Of a stretch of 64,000 nucleotides of DNA, positions 45,327 to 55,055 are shown piece by piece. Where the stretch lies: assembly GCA_028285105.1 (NCBI GenBank), contig JANQQE010000011.1:1-64000 (forward strand). Reading direction: 5' to 3'. How positions within the stretch are numbered: position 1 is the stretch's first letter; every line of letters begins with the position of its first letter. A model generated the notes under the pieces. The model ran no database searches. It saw only the letters and a program-made list of their open reading frames with translations, and was not told where the DNA came from. Position numbers and translations under genes: made by a program. This DNA is from Alphaproteobacteria bacterium (GTDB taxonomy: Bacteria; Planctomycetota; Phycisphaerae; UBA1845).

Positions 45327-48300
45327 TGGCTGGTCGGGCAAAGGGAAGACGCAACCAGAGGAGCGCGGCGCGTTCCGATTTCCATCGTCAAACGGTGCTG
45401 TTTCAATGGGCGTTGGGCCAGCTTGGTGTGCGGGATCTGAAGGAGTTTAAGGAACGATTCCAGATCGGCCCGGACAATGCAGGCGGGATCGACGAACGGA
45501 CCGGGTTGCACCGTTTCTTCGAGACGATTGCAGGTGCGCTGGCAATAGTTTCCGACGGGCGCATCGTCACCGTCGATAGGCTGCAGAGCTACGAACAGAA
45601 CATTCTCGAACACACACAGGCGATCAATACGGCTCGGCAGCACCACAGTCAGCCGATGATCGAATGGAAATACCACCAGTATCTGGCGCTGTTGTTCACC
45701 GAGATGTTCTTGGATCAATATTTCAGCGATCCGGTCGCATTGCGTGATGAGATCAACGAAACCATCGCTACCCACAACGAAAGCATCGGCGGTGCGCACG
45801 AACCCGACGGCGTGGCTCCTTATCCGACCGAGCCGACAGCCGATGACGACGGAGATCCTCGTCGCCAACTCGCAAGATTAGCGTTCTGGTGCGCAACGGG
45901 TAGCGGCAAGACGCTGCTGATGCACGTGCACATTCGCCAATATCGTCACTATCACAAGCAGGCATTCGCTGCGGGCAAGTGTCCGAAGCTCGACGAGATC
46001 ATTTTGGTGACGCCCAATGACGGGCTGAGCGAACAGCATGCGATGGAGTTTGCATGGTCGGGTATCGATGCGTTGCACGCTGGCGAGGCAGGAATCGAGG
46101 GACTATTTGCCGAGCAGGCGAAGAAGGCTGTCAAAGTGCTTTCGATTCACAAGATTTTGACTAAGGAGGAATTGCAAAAACGTCGCGAAGGCGGGTCAAA
46201 ATTTCAAACATCCGGGCTTGTAACGGCGAATGCCGCCGGTTGCCATCTCGTACTGGTTGACGAAGGGCATCGGGGAACTGGAAGTGGTGACGATGGCCAG
46301 TGGTTGAAGCGACGCGATGCACTGGCTGAAAACGGCTTTTGCATCGAGTACTCTGCGACGTTCAAGGAAGGTATTGCTGGTGTGCGGGCAAACGATCGAG
46401 AGCCGATGCGAAATCGATACGCCCGCTGCATCCTGTTTGATTATGCGTATCGAAGCTTTTATCGCGACGGTTACGGCAAGGACTTCACGATCCTGAATCT
46501 GGAGGATGACGATAAACAACGCCCATATCTTGCGGCCGCCTTGCTGTTGTTCTATCAGCAGATGCGTGTGTGGATGGACGGCGGAGATGGTATGAAGCCG
46601 TTTCGAATCGATAAGCCTTTGTGGGTCTTTGTGGGGCACACGGTTACAGGCGGCAAGGTCTCGTCGAAAGACGATAAGGTCTCGGTCTCCGATGTCGTCG
46701 AAGTGCTACTGTTCCTGAAGACTTTTCTCGCCAATCCCACCAAGTCCGTTGAGTTGCTTCAAAGTCTTCTCGAAGAGGGATTTCTCGATCACCAAGGTCG
46801 CGACCTTTTGGCCAACCGCCTTCGACACGTAGACACATCCGGTGACAAGTATGCGGTAGCGCAATCGCTTCACGCCGGCATACTCAAAGATGTATTCAAC
46901 GCGCCGGGCGGCGGTTTGCTCACCGTGCAATTGCTGAAGGATGCGGCTGGCGAGATGGCGCTGAAGGTGGGCGACGGGACACCGTTTGGTGTCGTTAACG
47001 TTGGTGAACCGGGAGTGGTTGCGGAGCGGTGCGAACAGGAGGGGATCGTCAAGCTCGAAGACGACGTCAGCCGCGAGTCACTGTTTAAGGGAATCAACCG
47101 TGATGACAGTCCAATCAATTTGCTTGTGGGTTCTCGAAAATTCACTGAAGGGTGGAACTCGTGGCGCGTATCGTCCATCGGCCTCATGCGGATGGGAAAA
47201 GGTGAAGGAACGCAGATCATTCAGTTGTTCGGTCGCGGCGTGAGGCTGCGCGGTTACCAGATGAGTTTGCGGCGGTCATCCGTGTTGGCACAGACGCCGC
47301 TCAAGCCGAAGAATCTTCGCCAGGTCGAAACGCTTCAAGTCTTCGGTGTGAAGGCGACCTACATGAACCAGTTCCGGGACTGGATATTCAGCGAAGTACC
47401 CGAAGCCCAGGAGAAACAAGTCTGGGAATTGCCGGTTGTCGAGACGCGTCCCGAGCGGACTCTGCGTACGCTGAAGCTCAAGGATGAGATCGATGGTGTT
47501 CGAGTGGAGCGCGGTCAGGCATTTCGCAGACTTGGACCGCTTGTGTTGCTTCGCCCTCCGCATAAGACCAATGCTGAGGATGCGTGGCTTCGGCGGCATA
47601 AGACCCGTTTGAATTGGCTGCCGCGCATTCGGGGGCTGACCGCTCAGAATCGGCGTGTAACGGCTGCAATCGGCGAAAAGACTGAGTTGCCCGATCAACG
47701 ATTTACCAAACTTCACGTTGCCATGCTGGACATCGACGAGTTGTTTTTCGGCTTGGAGGCCTTCAAAGCGACGCGCGGACTGGATCGGCTCTATGCGGAT
47801 AAAGCCTCGATACGTGCTCTGCTAAATGACCATCACGACTGGTATCTACTTCAGGCGACAACTGAGGACATGCGCACGGATCGATATGAGAATCGTGTGC
47901 AGTGGCAGCGAATGGCGCAGCAGTTGATCAACGGCTACGCAGAGCGGCTCTACCGGTTTGTTCGTGGACGGTGGGAAGCGCCGTATCTGGAAGTGGCTGA
48001 AATTGCCGATGGCGATTCGAAATTGATTGAAAGCTACACGATTGAGACAACGGAGCTTGCCGAAACGGCGGATGACATCGAGCGGATTAAGGAATTTGTA
48101 AACGATCTGAGAACGGCCTTGAAAGACAATCCGCTGGCCAGTTGGAGTCAGCTTGGTGGGCGCTGGAAGACGGTGCCTTTCGCCGGTCATCTGTATCAGC
48201 CGCTGCTCTACGTTGGTAAGCGATCGCAAATCAAAATCAGCCCGGTTGCGTTGGACAAACATGAGTCACGTTTCGTCGCGGACTTGGCCGCATGGTGCGA

Positions 48301-48733
48301 ATCCAAAGCCGATCGCGAAGTCTACTTGCTTCGCAATCAGGCGGTTACTGGTTTAGGGTTTTTTCAGGCGTCAAACTTCTTTCCAGATTTTCTTCTGTGG
48401 ACTCAGGAAGGTGACAGGGACCAATTGGCATTCGTTGACCCGAAGGGTCTTCACCACTTTGATTCATCTGACCCAAAGGTCCAATTCGCAACGCAGGAAA
48501 TTCCGCGTTTGCAGACAATTGTGGAGCAACAATGCACCGACTTGGTGCTGCATGCGTTCATTCTCTCGAATACGCCATTTGCCAGTTTGGAGTGGTCGAA
48601 AGATGACGGCAGCTTGATGTCCAAGAGCGAAGTCGAAGAACTTGGCATTCTGTTCCAGCTTGATGACGAGACGACATATATTGAATCGCTGTTTAGGCAG
48701 ATCGCATTAGAGAAGACAACAGCGCAGTCGTGA
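45326..48733 (+). CDS. Type III restriction-like Res helicase with PD-(D/E)xK nuclease
   Basis: 1135 aa, coupled to the methyltransferase by TGATG. Helicase motifs: I CATGSGKT (189-196), II VDEGHRG (DEGH 312-315), later SRKFTEGWNSWR and the arginine-finger motif QLFGRGVRLRGY. The C-terminus has a PD-(D/E)xK nuclease signature with PDF at 1020-1022 and DPK at 1038-1040 (AFVDPKGLHH). This matches type III Res subunits, which translocate and cut when paired with Mod. With the SNF2 helicase the three genes probably form one protection system that methylates host DNA and cuts unmodified DNA. No antirestriction gene or control protein is seen nearby. Confidence 0.85.
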   Translation: MAGRAKGRRNQRSAARSDFHRQTVLFQWALGQLGVRDLKEFKERFQIGPDNAGGIDERTGLHRFFETIAGALAIVSDGRIVTVDRLQSYEQNILEHTQAINTARQHHSQPMIEWKYHQYLALLFTEMFLDQYFSDPVALRDEINETIATHNESIGGAHEPDGVAPYPTEPTADDDGDPRRQLARLAFWCATGSGKTLLMHVHIRQYRHYHKQAFAAGKCPKLDEIILVTPNDGLSEQHAMEFAWSGIDALHAGEAGIEGLFAEQAKKAVKVLSIHKILTKEELQKRREGGSKFQTSGLVTANAAGCHLVLVDEGHRGTGSGDDGQWLKRRDALAENGFCIEYSATFKEGIAGVRANDREPMRNRYARCILFDYAYRSFYRDGYGKDFTILNLEDDDKQRPYLAAALLLFYQQMRVWMDGGDGMKPFRIDKPLWVFVGHTVTGGKVSSKDDKVSVSDVVEVLLFLKTFLANPTKSVELLQSLLEEGFLDHQGRDLLANRLRHVDTSGDKYAVAQSLHAGILKDVFNAPGGGLLTVQLLKDAAGEMALKVGDGTPFGVVNVGEPGVVAERCEQEGIVKLEDDVSRESLFKGINRDDSPINLLVGSRKFTEGWNSWRVSSIGLMRMGKGEGTQIIQLFGRGVRLRGYQMSLRRSSVLAQTPLKPKNLRQVETLQVFGVKATYMNQFRDWIFSEVPEAQEKQVWELPVVETRPERTLRTLKLKDEIDGVRVERGQAFRRLGPLVLLRPPHKTNAEDAWLRRHKTRLNWLPRIRGLTAQNRRVTAAIGEKTELPDQRFTKLHVAMLDIDELFFGLEAFKATRGLDRLYADKASIRALLNDHHDWYLLQATTEDMRTDRYENRVQWQRMAQQLINGYAERLYRFVRGRWEAPYLEVAEIADGDSKLIESYTIETTELAETADDIERIKEFVNDLRTALKDNPLASWSQLGGRWKTVPFAGHLYQPLLYVGKRSQIKISPVALDKHESRFVADLAAWCESKADREVYLLRNQAVTGLGFFQASNFFPDFLLWTQEGDRDQLAFVDPKGLHHFDSSDPKVQFATQEIPRLQTIVEQQCTDLVLHAFILSNTPFASLEWSKDDGSLMSKSEVEELGILFQLDDETTYIESLFRQIALEKTTAQS

Positions 48734-49043
48734 TCTATGCTCTGCGTTGATAAATTGCTGCCTCGAATCTCCGTTTAGTTCAATCAGACTCCGCAGGCCA
48801 TCGCTTCAAGATGGGTTTTGTTATATGCCAATTCGAACCAACGCTTATCTCGCAGTGCACTCGATTTTCGCCGATTGAGGACGTTCCTGCACAAAGCTGC
48901 CCATAGGGTTTGTAAGGAGGGGGCGTGCCAGCGACCTCCCCGATCTAGCCATCTAAGGGTTCATTACGAGGAGCCCAACTTGAGTAGTCGTTGTGGGTTC
49001 TCACCGGGAGATTTCCCAAATTTACAAGCTGCGCAAGCGCATG

Positions 49044-49067
49044 AAAAACCGCGGCTTGCGCCGCGGT
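49044..49067 (-). terminator. Rho-independent terminator, second copy
   Basis: On the minus strand ACCGCGGC-GCAA-GCCGCGGT, an 8-bp stem, is followed by TTTT. It is a sister of the hairpin at 49222-49245, with compensating base changes in the stem, and follows a decayed tRNA copy. The stem conservation suggests that this unit was functional after duplication. Confidence 0.7.
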
Positions 49068-49082
49068 ATCTTCAGGGGTTAA

Positions 49083-49127
49083 TAGCGGGGATCGTCTTCG
49101 AGCCTGGGACCTCCACGTTTTGAGCCC
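49083..49127 (-). pseudogene. Partial tRNA-fMet pseudogene (3' half)
   Basis: Bases line up with the 3' half of the intact tRNA at 49261-49305: acceptor 3' strand, T arm and part of the anticodon arm (TAGCGGGG, TTCGAGCCTGGGACCTCC, TGAGCCC), with about three quarters of positions identical. T-stem pairing is broken and the 5' half is missing. It is followed on the minus strand by the terminator copy at 49044. Confidence 0.55.
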
Positions 49128-49221
49128 TTTGCGTGGGTTCATAACGGGGTCCTCGTTTCGAGCCCGGCTCGTGGGTTTATAGCGGGCGATTTCCCAATTT
49201 CACATTCGATGTAAGCGCATG

Positions 49222-49245
49222 AAAAACCTCGGCTTGCGCCGAGGT
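49222..49245 (-). terminator. Rho-independent terminator of the initiator tRNA
   Basis: On the minus strand ACCTCGGC-GCAA-GCCGAGGT, an 8-bp stem with a GNRA-like tetraloop, is followed by TTTTT. It begins 15 bases after the 3' end of the tRNA, so it should end that transcript. Confidence 0.85.
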
Positions 49246-49260
49246 ATCTCCAATGGAGCA

Positions 49261-49333
<73 letters not shown>

Positions 49334-49571
49334 GTCGTGTATCTCAAAGTTACGGGGCAATGATCGAGTTGTCAATGGCCGAAGTTGTTGTCTTCGTTTG
49401 CTTGCGTTTTGCCTGAACCACGCATAGACCAAAGGCTGGCGGAATGTGTGGGTAGAGTTGTTGGTTGCTTTCAATCGCGGCTTGGATTTTTGCAGTTTTG
49501 AAATGTAAGTCGGCTTATGGCTTGTTGAGCGAGGGATTAGCAGCTTACGATTTCTCTTACTCTCGATCCGA

Positions 49572-49739
49572 TTATTTGGAACTCTTGGCGCTTGGAACGG
49601 TATTGGCGGGTGCCGGTTGCGATGGCACTGAAAAGACCATGCCGCATTGACCACAGCGCACTTTCTTACCGCGAACCTTATCCGGGACGCGTAACACTGC
49701 TCGGCAGGATAGATTGGGGCACATGAGCGTAATGGGCAT
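49572..49739 (-). CDS. MJ0042-type zinc-ribbon mini-protein
   Basis: 55 aa. It reads MPITLMCPNLSCRAVLRVPD, then a basic loop (KVRGKKVRCGQC) and GMVFSVP, i.e. Cx4C...CxxC in the pattern of the MJ0042 zinc-finger family abundant at the N-termini of Planctomycetota proteins, followed by a Pro/Ala/Ser tail. No Shine-Dalgarno is evident. It lies 238 bases upstream of the initiator tRNA on the same strand. Normally this domain is fused to longer membrane or FHA-like proteins; a free version is small. Function unknown, perhaps protein or nucleic-acid binding. Confidence 0.65.
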   Translation of the reverse strand: MPITLMCPNLSCRAVLRVPDKVRGKKVRCGQCGMVFSVPSQPAPANTVPSAKSSK

Positions 49740-50052
49740 TGTCGTTTTCACTGGCGAGAATTCGTGACTAGCATTTCAGGGGCTAAAGCCAACCAACTCG
49801 TACATCGGTCGAATCTTGCGGTACCTTAATGCAGAAGCAGGCACGTGAAGCCTATGATTTATCTCACGGAATTTATTGGGTCGGGGAGTTAAGCGTTATG
49901 ATGTAAACAGATATGGTTGGACTGGCGGGCCAGATATCCAAGCACCACCATGCTCGGTTCATTTGGATCCGATAATAACCTTGAGTGCCAAACGCGGTGC
50001 GCACGAGACGATGCGCGCGATCTGTGGAGTCTTACAAGACACGGTCAAGGGA
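49740..50052. other. Gene-free region
   Basis: About 310 bases between clpX and the zinc-ribbon mini-gene. Open frames on the plus strand have no recognisable product and appear random. I see no clear hairpin or operator. Confidence 0.4.
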
Positions 50053-51393
50053 TTAGGCAGACTCGCGGCGACGTTGCGGTGGTTTGTCGAATAACCCGAC
50101 TTTGCCATTGACGACATCGCTGTCGAGAACCCATGTCGTGTTGCGTTCTTGTTCAGGCAGATCGAACATGGGGTCCAGCATGACTTCTTCGGTCACCGCT
50201 CGCAGGGCACGCGCACCGGTGTCGCGCTCGAGGGCACGCTCGGCGATGGCGTACAGCGCGTCGGTCGTGATCTCAAGCTTGCAGTCTTCCATCTCAAAGA
50301 ACTTCTCGTATTGCTTGACGAGGGCGTTGTGCGGTTCTGTCAGGATGCGGACCAGCATATCAGCCGTCATCGGTTCGAGCGACGCGATGACAGGCAGACG
50401 GCCAACCAATTCGGGAATCATGCCATATTCAATAAGGTCAAACTGCGTGACTTGAAGAAGCAATTCGCCTTTTTCTTTGACTTCATCGACGGCTCGGTCT
50501 TCATTGGCGAAACCGATCGTGCTGTGGCCAAGCCGGCGCCTGATGATGTCATCCAGCCCCACAAATGTTCCACCGCAGATGAACAAAATATTCGTCGTAT
50601 CAAGCTGAATGTATTGCTGCTCCGGATGCTTGCGTCCACCTTGCGGCGGGATATTTGCGACGGTTCCTTCCAGCATTTTCAAGAGGGCTTGCTGCACACC
50701 TTCACCGGAAACGTCGCGCGTGATGCTGACGTTTTGGGTGGTGCGGCCAATCTTGTCGATCTCGTCAATGTAAATGATGCCGCGTTGGGCGAGCTCGATG
50801 TCGTAGTCGGCTGTCTGAAGCAAACGCAGCAAAATGTTTTCGACATCTTCACCGACGTAACCGGCTTCTGTGAGCGTCGTTGCATCGCCGATGGCAAAGG
50901 GCACATTAAGCACGCGGGCCAGCGAACGCGCGAGGAGCGTCTTTCCCGAACCCGTCGGTCCCGCGATCAATAGGTTCGACTTTTCAAGTTCGACATCATC
51001 GGGACCGGCAGTATCGGCATACTCCAAACGGCGGTAATGATTGTGTACGGCGACGGACATGGCCCGCTTGGCGCTGTCCTGACCGATGACGTATTGATTG
51101 AGGAATTCATTCAACTCGCGCGGAGTCGGAACTTTTCCGACGACCGTACGCGCAGCTGTCGTCTTTCGTTTTTCCTGACGAATAATGTTGTGGCATAGGT
51201 CTACGCAGGACTCGCAGATGTAAACGTCCTTCGGGCCTTCAACCATGGGGCCCGCATCGCGCTGCGACTTGCCGCAGAAACTGCACGAACTACGACGTCG
51301 GCGCTGACCTTTGCTGCCGCCAGAGTTACCGCCGGAACTTCCACCGCCGTTCTTGCCGCCGTCGCTACCTCCGCCTCGTTTCGATCCAGACAT
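50053..51393 (-). CDS. clpX: ATP-dependent Clp protease ATP-binding subunit ClpX
   Basis: 446 aa from the ATG at 51393; a GTG at 51420 would add nine residues. After a Gly/Ser-rich leader of ~25 residues comes the C4 zinc-binding domain (CSFCGKSQ ... CESCVDLC), then the AAA+ module with Walker [12 protein letters not shown], Walker [10 protein letters not shown], the RKH-like pore region (FGHSTIGF-type segment here reading [15 protein letters not shown]) and sensor 2 near [14 protein letters not shown]. ClpX unfolds tagged proteins and feeds them to ClpP. clpP is not adjacent here. The glycine-rich leader is longer than in E. coli ClpX. Confidence 0.95.
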   Translation of the reverse strand: MSGSKRGGGSDGGKNGGGSSGGNSGGSKGQRRRRSSCSFCGKSQRDAGPMVEGPKDVYICESCVDLCHNIIRQEKRKTTAARTVVGKVPTPRELNEFLNQYVIGQDSAKRAMSVAVHNHYRRLEYADTAGPDDVELEKSNLLIAGPTGSGKTLLARSLARVLNVPFAIGDATTLTEAGYVGEDVENILLRLLQTADYDIELAQRGIIYIDEIDKIGRTTQNVSITRDVSGEGVQQALLKMLEGTVANIPPQGGRKHPEQQYIQLDTTNILFICGGTFVGLDDIIRRRLGHSTIGFANEDRAVDEVKEKGELLLQVTQFDLIEYGMIPELVGRLPVIASLEPMTADMLVRILTEPHNALVKQYEKFFEMEDCKLEITTDALYAIAERALERDTGARALRAVTEEVMLDPMFDLPEQERNTTWVLDSDVVNGKVGLFDKPPQRRRESA

Positions 51394-51651
51394 TCCGCCA
51401 TCTTTCCTAAAAGGTGACACCGATCAACCGCTTACAGAATCGACCGGCGAGAGTGTGTTTACTGTAACAAAACGGGAAGGGCATGCCGCTCGGGAGTACC
51501 GCATATCCCGTTGGTTCTCATTGGTAATGTATCGTCCAACACAACAATGTCGGGCCAGCGAGACCCACGATTATTCCACGGTTGGGATCGCACCGCAAAG
51601 CGCAACGCCTGCCGTGCCGCAAATGGCGATTGTATATAAGTTTACATAGGC

Positions 51652-51921
51652 CTAAGCCCTGTCATTGGAATCCACCATCATGGTCGCGATGGCCTGGGTC
51701 CGCAGGGCTTTGTATTCTGCTTCGTCGATATCGCCACGATCCCGCATTTTCTGTAAATCTTCAAGGTTGAACACGCCCAGTTTGGACCCGTCCGAATCCC
51801 GAAAACGCCGACGCATGATGACCACCGCGACAATGAATGCCACGAACGACAAAATCGTCACGCCACCCCAAAGCGCTATGTTGCCCCAGTCGGCATCTGA
51901 TAGATCTGCAACGCCAAGCAA
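51652..51921 (-). CDS. Small membrane protein with SHOCT-like C-terminus
   Basis: 89 aa with one membrane helix (IALWGGVTILSFVAFIVAVVIM) followed by a basic stretch (RRRFRD) and a SHOCT-like segment: LEDLQKMRDRGDIDEAEYKALRT, spaced like the L..L..G.I...E....K..L pattern of that domain. SHOCT units are thought to mediate oligomerisation or membrane association. The gene lies alone between clpX and the glycosyltransferase. Confidence 0.65.
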   Translation of the reverse strand: MLGVADLSDADWGNIALWGGVTILSFVAFIVAVVIMRRRFRDSDGSKLGVFNLEDLQKMRDRGDIDEAEYKALRTQAIATMMVDSNDRA

Positions 51922-52011
51922 TTCTTAATCTCTCGATGAACCAGTCAAACCCATCGCATCGTAGGATCGCGCAACCGACCGGGCAACCAATTTGATGAAA
52001 TCCGCCATGCC

Positions 52012-52998
52012 TTAAGACTCGGCCGATTCATTGCCGCCGACGATTCGATCGATGCTCCACGGATGTTGGCCGGACAGGGCGTGTCTGGCCCGCATCACAA
52101 GTTCAGCCACCAAACCAGCAACCAGGATGTTGACCGCCGTCGCCGACAGAATCACGGCGACTAAGAATGATGTAGAACCGGCTGACAGCATCCCGGTTCG
52201 CAACACATTGAACGCCGATATTGCGCCGAACACCACCGCACCCAAAAACATGTACTGCGCTACCTTGGCGAACATGTGCGACGGTCGCGTGCGATATTTG
52301 TGCAAAATGCGGATCAGCAGGATATCGGCCATCACCCGCGCGGTGCGACTCATGCCGTACTTGCTTGTGCCAGCCGTTCGCGGATGATGCTTGACCACCA
52401 TCTCGCTGATCTTGCCGCCGCGGGCCAACACGTACACCGCAAGGAACCGGTGCATTTCGCCAAACAGTTCGGTCGGGTCAAGCGCTTTTCGCGTGTACGC
52501 CTTCAATGTGCAACCAAGGTCATGCACGGGGACACCGGTGACTTTGCGAACGATCTTGTTGGCCACCTGCGATACGAACCTGCGCGGACCGGTATCCTGA
52601 CGATCGCGACGCCAGCCGCTGACGCAGTCGAACCCTTGTTCCAAACGTTCGAGCAGGGCGGGTATATCAGTCGGATCGTTTTGTCGATCACCATCCATCG
52701 TGACGAGGACTTTCCCGGCCGAGTAATACATGCCAGCCGCTATCGCAATGGTCTGACCGCGGTTCCCTGCGAAATGAATGACCTTGACCTGCGGGTGTTT
52801 CTGTGCAATTTCGTCGAGAACGGTGTCGGTCCCGTCATTGCTGCCATCGTTGACGAGAACGACTTCAAAGGATTTGCTGGTGGGTTCGACGGCCTTGACG
52901 ATGTCGTCCGCCAGTGGGGCGGCGTTCTCGCGTTCGTTGTAAATCGGAACGACGACGGACAAGTCGAGCGTTGGGTTTTCCTGATGATATGAACTCAT
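52012..52998 (-). CDS. Membrane glycosyltransferase, GT2 (polyprenyl-phosphate sugar transferase, GtrB/DPM1-like)
   Basis: 328 aa. The GT-A catalytic domain has LSVVVPIYNERENAAPL, VLVNDGSNDGT, FAGNRGQTIAIAAGM and the metal-binding DxD-like TMDGDRQNDP, with GWRRDRQD following. Two C-terminal membrane helices (~245-300; YMFLGAVVFGAISAFNVL and a second in LVAVILSATAVNILVAG) fit the GtrB/DPM1 type that makes polyprenyl-phosphate-linked sugars on the cytoplasmic face. The start overlaps the stop of the LAB_N-domain gene by 4 bases, indicating a lipid or cell-envelope glycosylation pair. Confidence 0.85.
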   Translation of the reverse strand: MSSYHQENPTLDLSVVVPIYNERENAAPLADDIVKAVEPTSKSFEVVLVNDGSNDGTDTVLDEIAQKHPQVKVIHFAGNRGQTIAIAAGMYYSAGKVLVTMDGDRQNDPTDIPALLERLEQGFDCVSGWRRDRQDTGPRRFVSQVANKIVRKVTGVPVHDLGCTLKAYTRKALDPTELFGEMHRFLAVYVLARGGKISEMVVKHHPRTAGTSKYGMSRTARVMADILLIRILHKYRTRPSHMFAKVAQYMFLGAVVFGAISAFNVLRTGMLSAGSTSFLVAVILSATAVNILVAGLVAELVMRARHALSGQHPWSIDRIVGGNESAES

Positions 52999-53585
52999 GC
53001 CTGATCGGGTCCGTCCTGCGGTGTGGGTTCGTGTGCGCCGTTTCGTCGCTGTTCGCGAAGGGCTATGTTGTCCTGATACGCGCCCCGACGTTTATAGATC
53101 AGCATCAGGTTACGCGAATAAATGAAGATGCCAAGTCCCTGACCGAGAACGAACACCGGGTCGCGAAGTTGCAGTGCATAAACAAAGAGCATGGATCCGC
53201 CAATGATGGACAGATACCAGAAACCAACGGGGACGTAGCTTTTTTTCTTTCGCTCGCTGGCGACAATTTGCAAAACAAACCGCATCATGAACGTCGCCTG
53301 AGCCGCCAACCCGAAGAACACCCACGGATCGCGGACTGCCCGCATCAATCGATCCCACGGCGAGAGTTTGCCCTTCACCGTGCCCTTCACGTTCTCTGCG
53401 AATTCGATCCATTCGGTCACTTCGTCGTGTGAGAGATCGCTTTCTGCGACGTGCTTTTCGATTTCCTGGCGGGTGATTTCAAATTCGTCTGTTGCAGTTT
53501 GTGATTGTCCGAGTGCGGTGCCTGCAATGACGGCCAGTGCGCAGTATGCAACAATGCATAAAATCGTATTGCGGGTGTCTTCCAT
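52995..53585 (-). CDS. LAB_N-domain membrane protein (lipid-A-disaccharide synthase N-terminal-like)
   Basis: 196 aa from the ATG at 53585, with a signal peptide (TILCIVAYCALAVIAGTALG). Residues ~85-180 form the LAB_N domain (DPWVFFGLAAQATFMMRFVL, SYVPVGFWYLSIIGGSMLFV, GQGLGIFIYSRNLMLIY), three helices related to the flippase-like small multidrug fold. It is commonly found next to GT2 enzymes in lipid/glycan modification operons; here the glycosyltransferase overlaps its end. It may move the polyprenyl-linked sugar across the membrane. Confidence 0.8.
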   Translation of the reverse strand: MEDTRNTILCIVAYCALAVIAGTALGQSQTATDEFEITRQEIEKHVAESDLSHDEVTEWIEFAENVKGTVKGKLSPWDRLMRAVRDPWVFFGLAAQATFMMRFVLQIVASERKKKSYVPVGFWYLSIIGGSMLFVYALQLRDPVFVLGQGLGIFIYSRNLMLIYKRRGAYQDNIALREQRRNGAHEPTPQDGPDQA

Positions 53586-53843
53586 GAACACTGCTGATCC
53601 GTAATCACATGCAAGGCGAGCGCTGATTTTGAACTGCCCGTCCGAATCTCTTACCCGCAAATCCAGAAACATGTCGCGGATTTGTGTCGTTGCGGGACTG
53701 GAAGTTAATGGAGGATGGGGATTCTGACCAGCGTTTCAACGGATTTTCTCTGGAAATGTCGGCAGGCGAGAGAGATGGCGCACATCGGCACGGTCGGTTG
53801 AGTGGACACCAATGTTGTCGTGTACTTGACGATCTGTGGAGCG

Positions 53844-54662
53844 TCAATTCAATTGCCTGGGCTTGTTGGCTCTTATGATCAGTGTCTTGCTGAAATAGCG
53901 AACAAACGTACTGCGTTGCAGCGAATCGACGCTGCGGGCGATCAGGGGCGAAAGACGGTGAATCTTGGCCAGCGCGTCCAGACCGACACCCTGCATGTGC
54001 ATGTTTTCCCAGCGACGAAAGAGTGGTTTGATGCTAAGCGGATTCACGAATACATGCGGATGCTGCTTGCGACGCTTTCGGAAACCTGGAACCAGCAGTT
54101 GGCAAGCCGTGCCACGCGCCGCGTTGCGCAATTCCGTGATCAAGATTCCTCCTGGTCTTAAGACGCGGTGCATTTCATCGAGCAGGCCTGGCCAATAGCA
54201 GTGGGGGAACAGGTGAAACATTCGCAGACTGGTTAAGACGTCGATCGAGTTGTCAGCGAAGGGAAGGCTGAAAGCGTCACCCTGCGAAAACGCAATGTCA
54301 AAACTATTTTCGCGGGACGTGTCGGCTGCGACGTCGAGCATGCCCTTGGAAATGTCGATGCCGATCATTCGGTGATTGCGGTCTTGTTCGCGCAGATAAA
54401 TCAGAAAGCGACCGGTTCCGACCGGCATGTCCAGATGCAGCGTGTCCTTGTTCGTCGGGCCAATGAGCGCATCCACGGCGCGATGGGCATGGTCAAAGTA
54501 GTAATGCAGCGATTCGTTAAGCGAACGATCGTTGTCGTAACGCGGGGCGTTGTGATCGTATAGGTGGATCAGCTTGGATCGAAGCCCTTCAAGGTCGGGC
54601 GATTTGTCTTCATTCATTGAATCTGCGGACAGATCATTTTCTTGATCGATGATTGTGGGCAT
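53844..54662 (-). CDS. Class I SAM-dependent methyltransferase
   Basis: About 272 aa; the start is set at the ATG at 54662, with one at 54692 also possible. SAM motif I reads LHLDMPVGTGRFLIYL, followed by IGIDISKGMLDVA (acidic end of strand 2), QGDAFSLPFADNSIDV, and LRPGGILITEL, as in UbiE/Methyltransf_11 proteins. The C-terminal 90 residues, with FRKRRKQHPHVF, are basic. The substrate is unknown. The gene is divergent from the TPR gene and lies downstream of the LAB_N gene on the same strand. Confidence 0.8.
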   Translation of the reverse strand: MPTIIDQENDLSADSMNEDKSPDLEGLRSKLIHLYDHNAPRYDNDRSLNESLHYYFDHAHRAVDALIGPTNKDTLHLDMPVGTGRFLIYLREQDRNHRMIGIDISKGMLDVAADTSRENSFDIAFSQGDAFSLPFADNSIDVLTSLRMFHLFPHCYWPGLLDEMHRVLRPGGILITELRNAARGTACQLLVPGFRKRRKQHPHVFVNPLSIKPLFRRWENMHMQGVGLDALAKIHRLSPLIARSVDSLQRSTFVRYFSKTLIIRANKPRQLN

Positions 54663-55055
54663 CTTCGTTCTCACTTCGTGCTTTGCGGACATGAACGCCA
54701 AATTTGTTGAAACGGGTGAGTTAATGCAAAAGGCCGCCGTCTCACAACGGTTATCGGACACCCCGAAATTTGAATTGAACAGAAGCAATACCGCTTACAA
54801 TCCTGCTGTACGAATGCTGGCAGGTTTGCCATCCAATCGGCTGATAACAGTGTCTCTGGATCGATCGGTCGCACAGATCAAGTTCGCGCTAAGGTCATAT
54901 TTCGCAATGAAATACGTTTTTATTGGCTTCCGTTGTTTTTCGAAATTGACTTGGCTGCAATCGATGCCTAGCATCCGTCGAAAGTGTGTCGAAAGCATTT
55001 CGCATTGAGCGATGCCGGGTTTTGGTCCGTTCGAGATTCACTCCAGGAAGCGCAC
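54663..55055. other. Divergent promoter region, nothing specific seen
   Basis: About 390 bases between the divergent methyltransferase and TPR-protein starts. Frames on the plus strand are shadows with no product. No palindrome or known operator was noticed. Confidence 0.35.

Larger units (their letters stand above)
48955..49260. repeat. Decayed tandem copies of the tRNA 3'-half and terminator
   Basis: Blocks resembling the 3' part of the nearby initiator tRNA recur, with the wording TAGCGGGG-n-TTCGAGCC or variants, at about 48960, 49083, 49137 and 49177. They alternate with copies of the segment TTTCCCAA...AGCGCATGAAAAACC and its hairpin. Divergence rises away from the intact gene. This looks like old tandem duplication or repeated insertion at the tRNA 3' end. 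The stretch 48734-48954 shows nothing clear. Confidence 0.6.

Noticed and set aside
49083..49260. CRISPR array
   Set aside because: The repeated units are diverged tRNA/terminator pieces of uneven spacing, with no conserved repeat, spacers or cas genes in the window.
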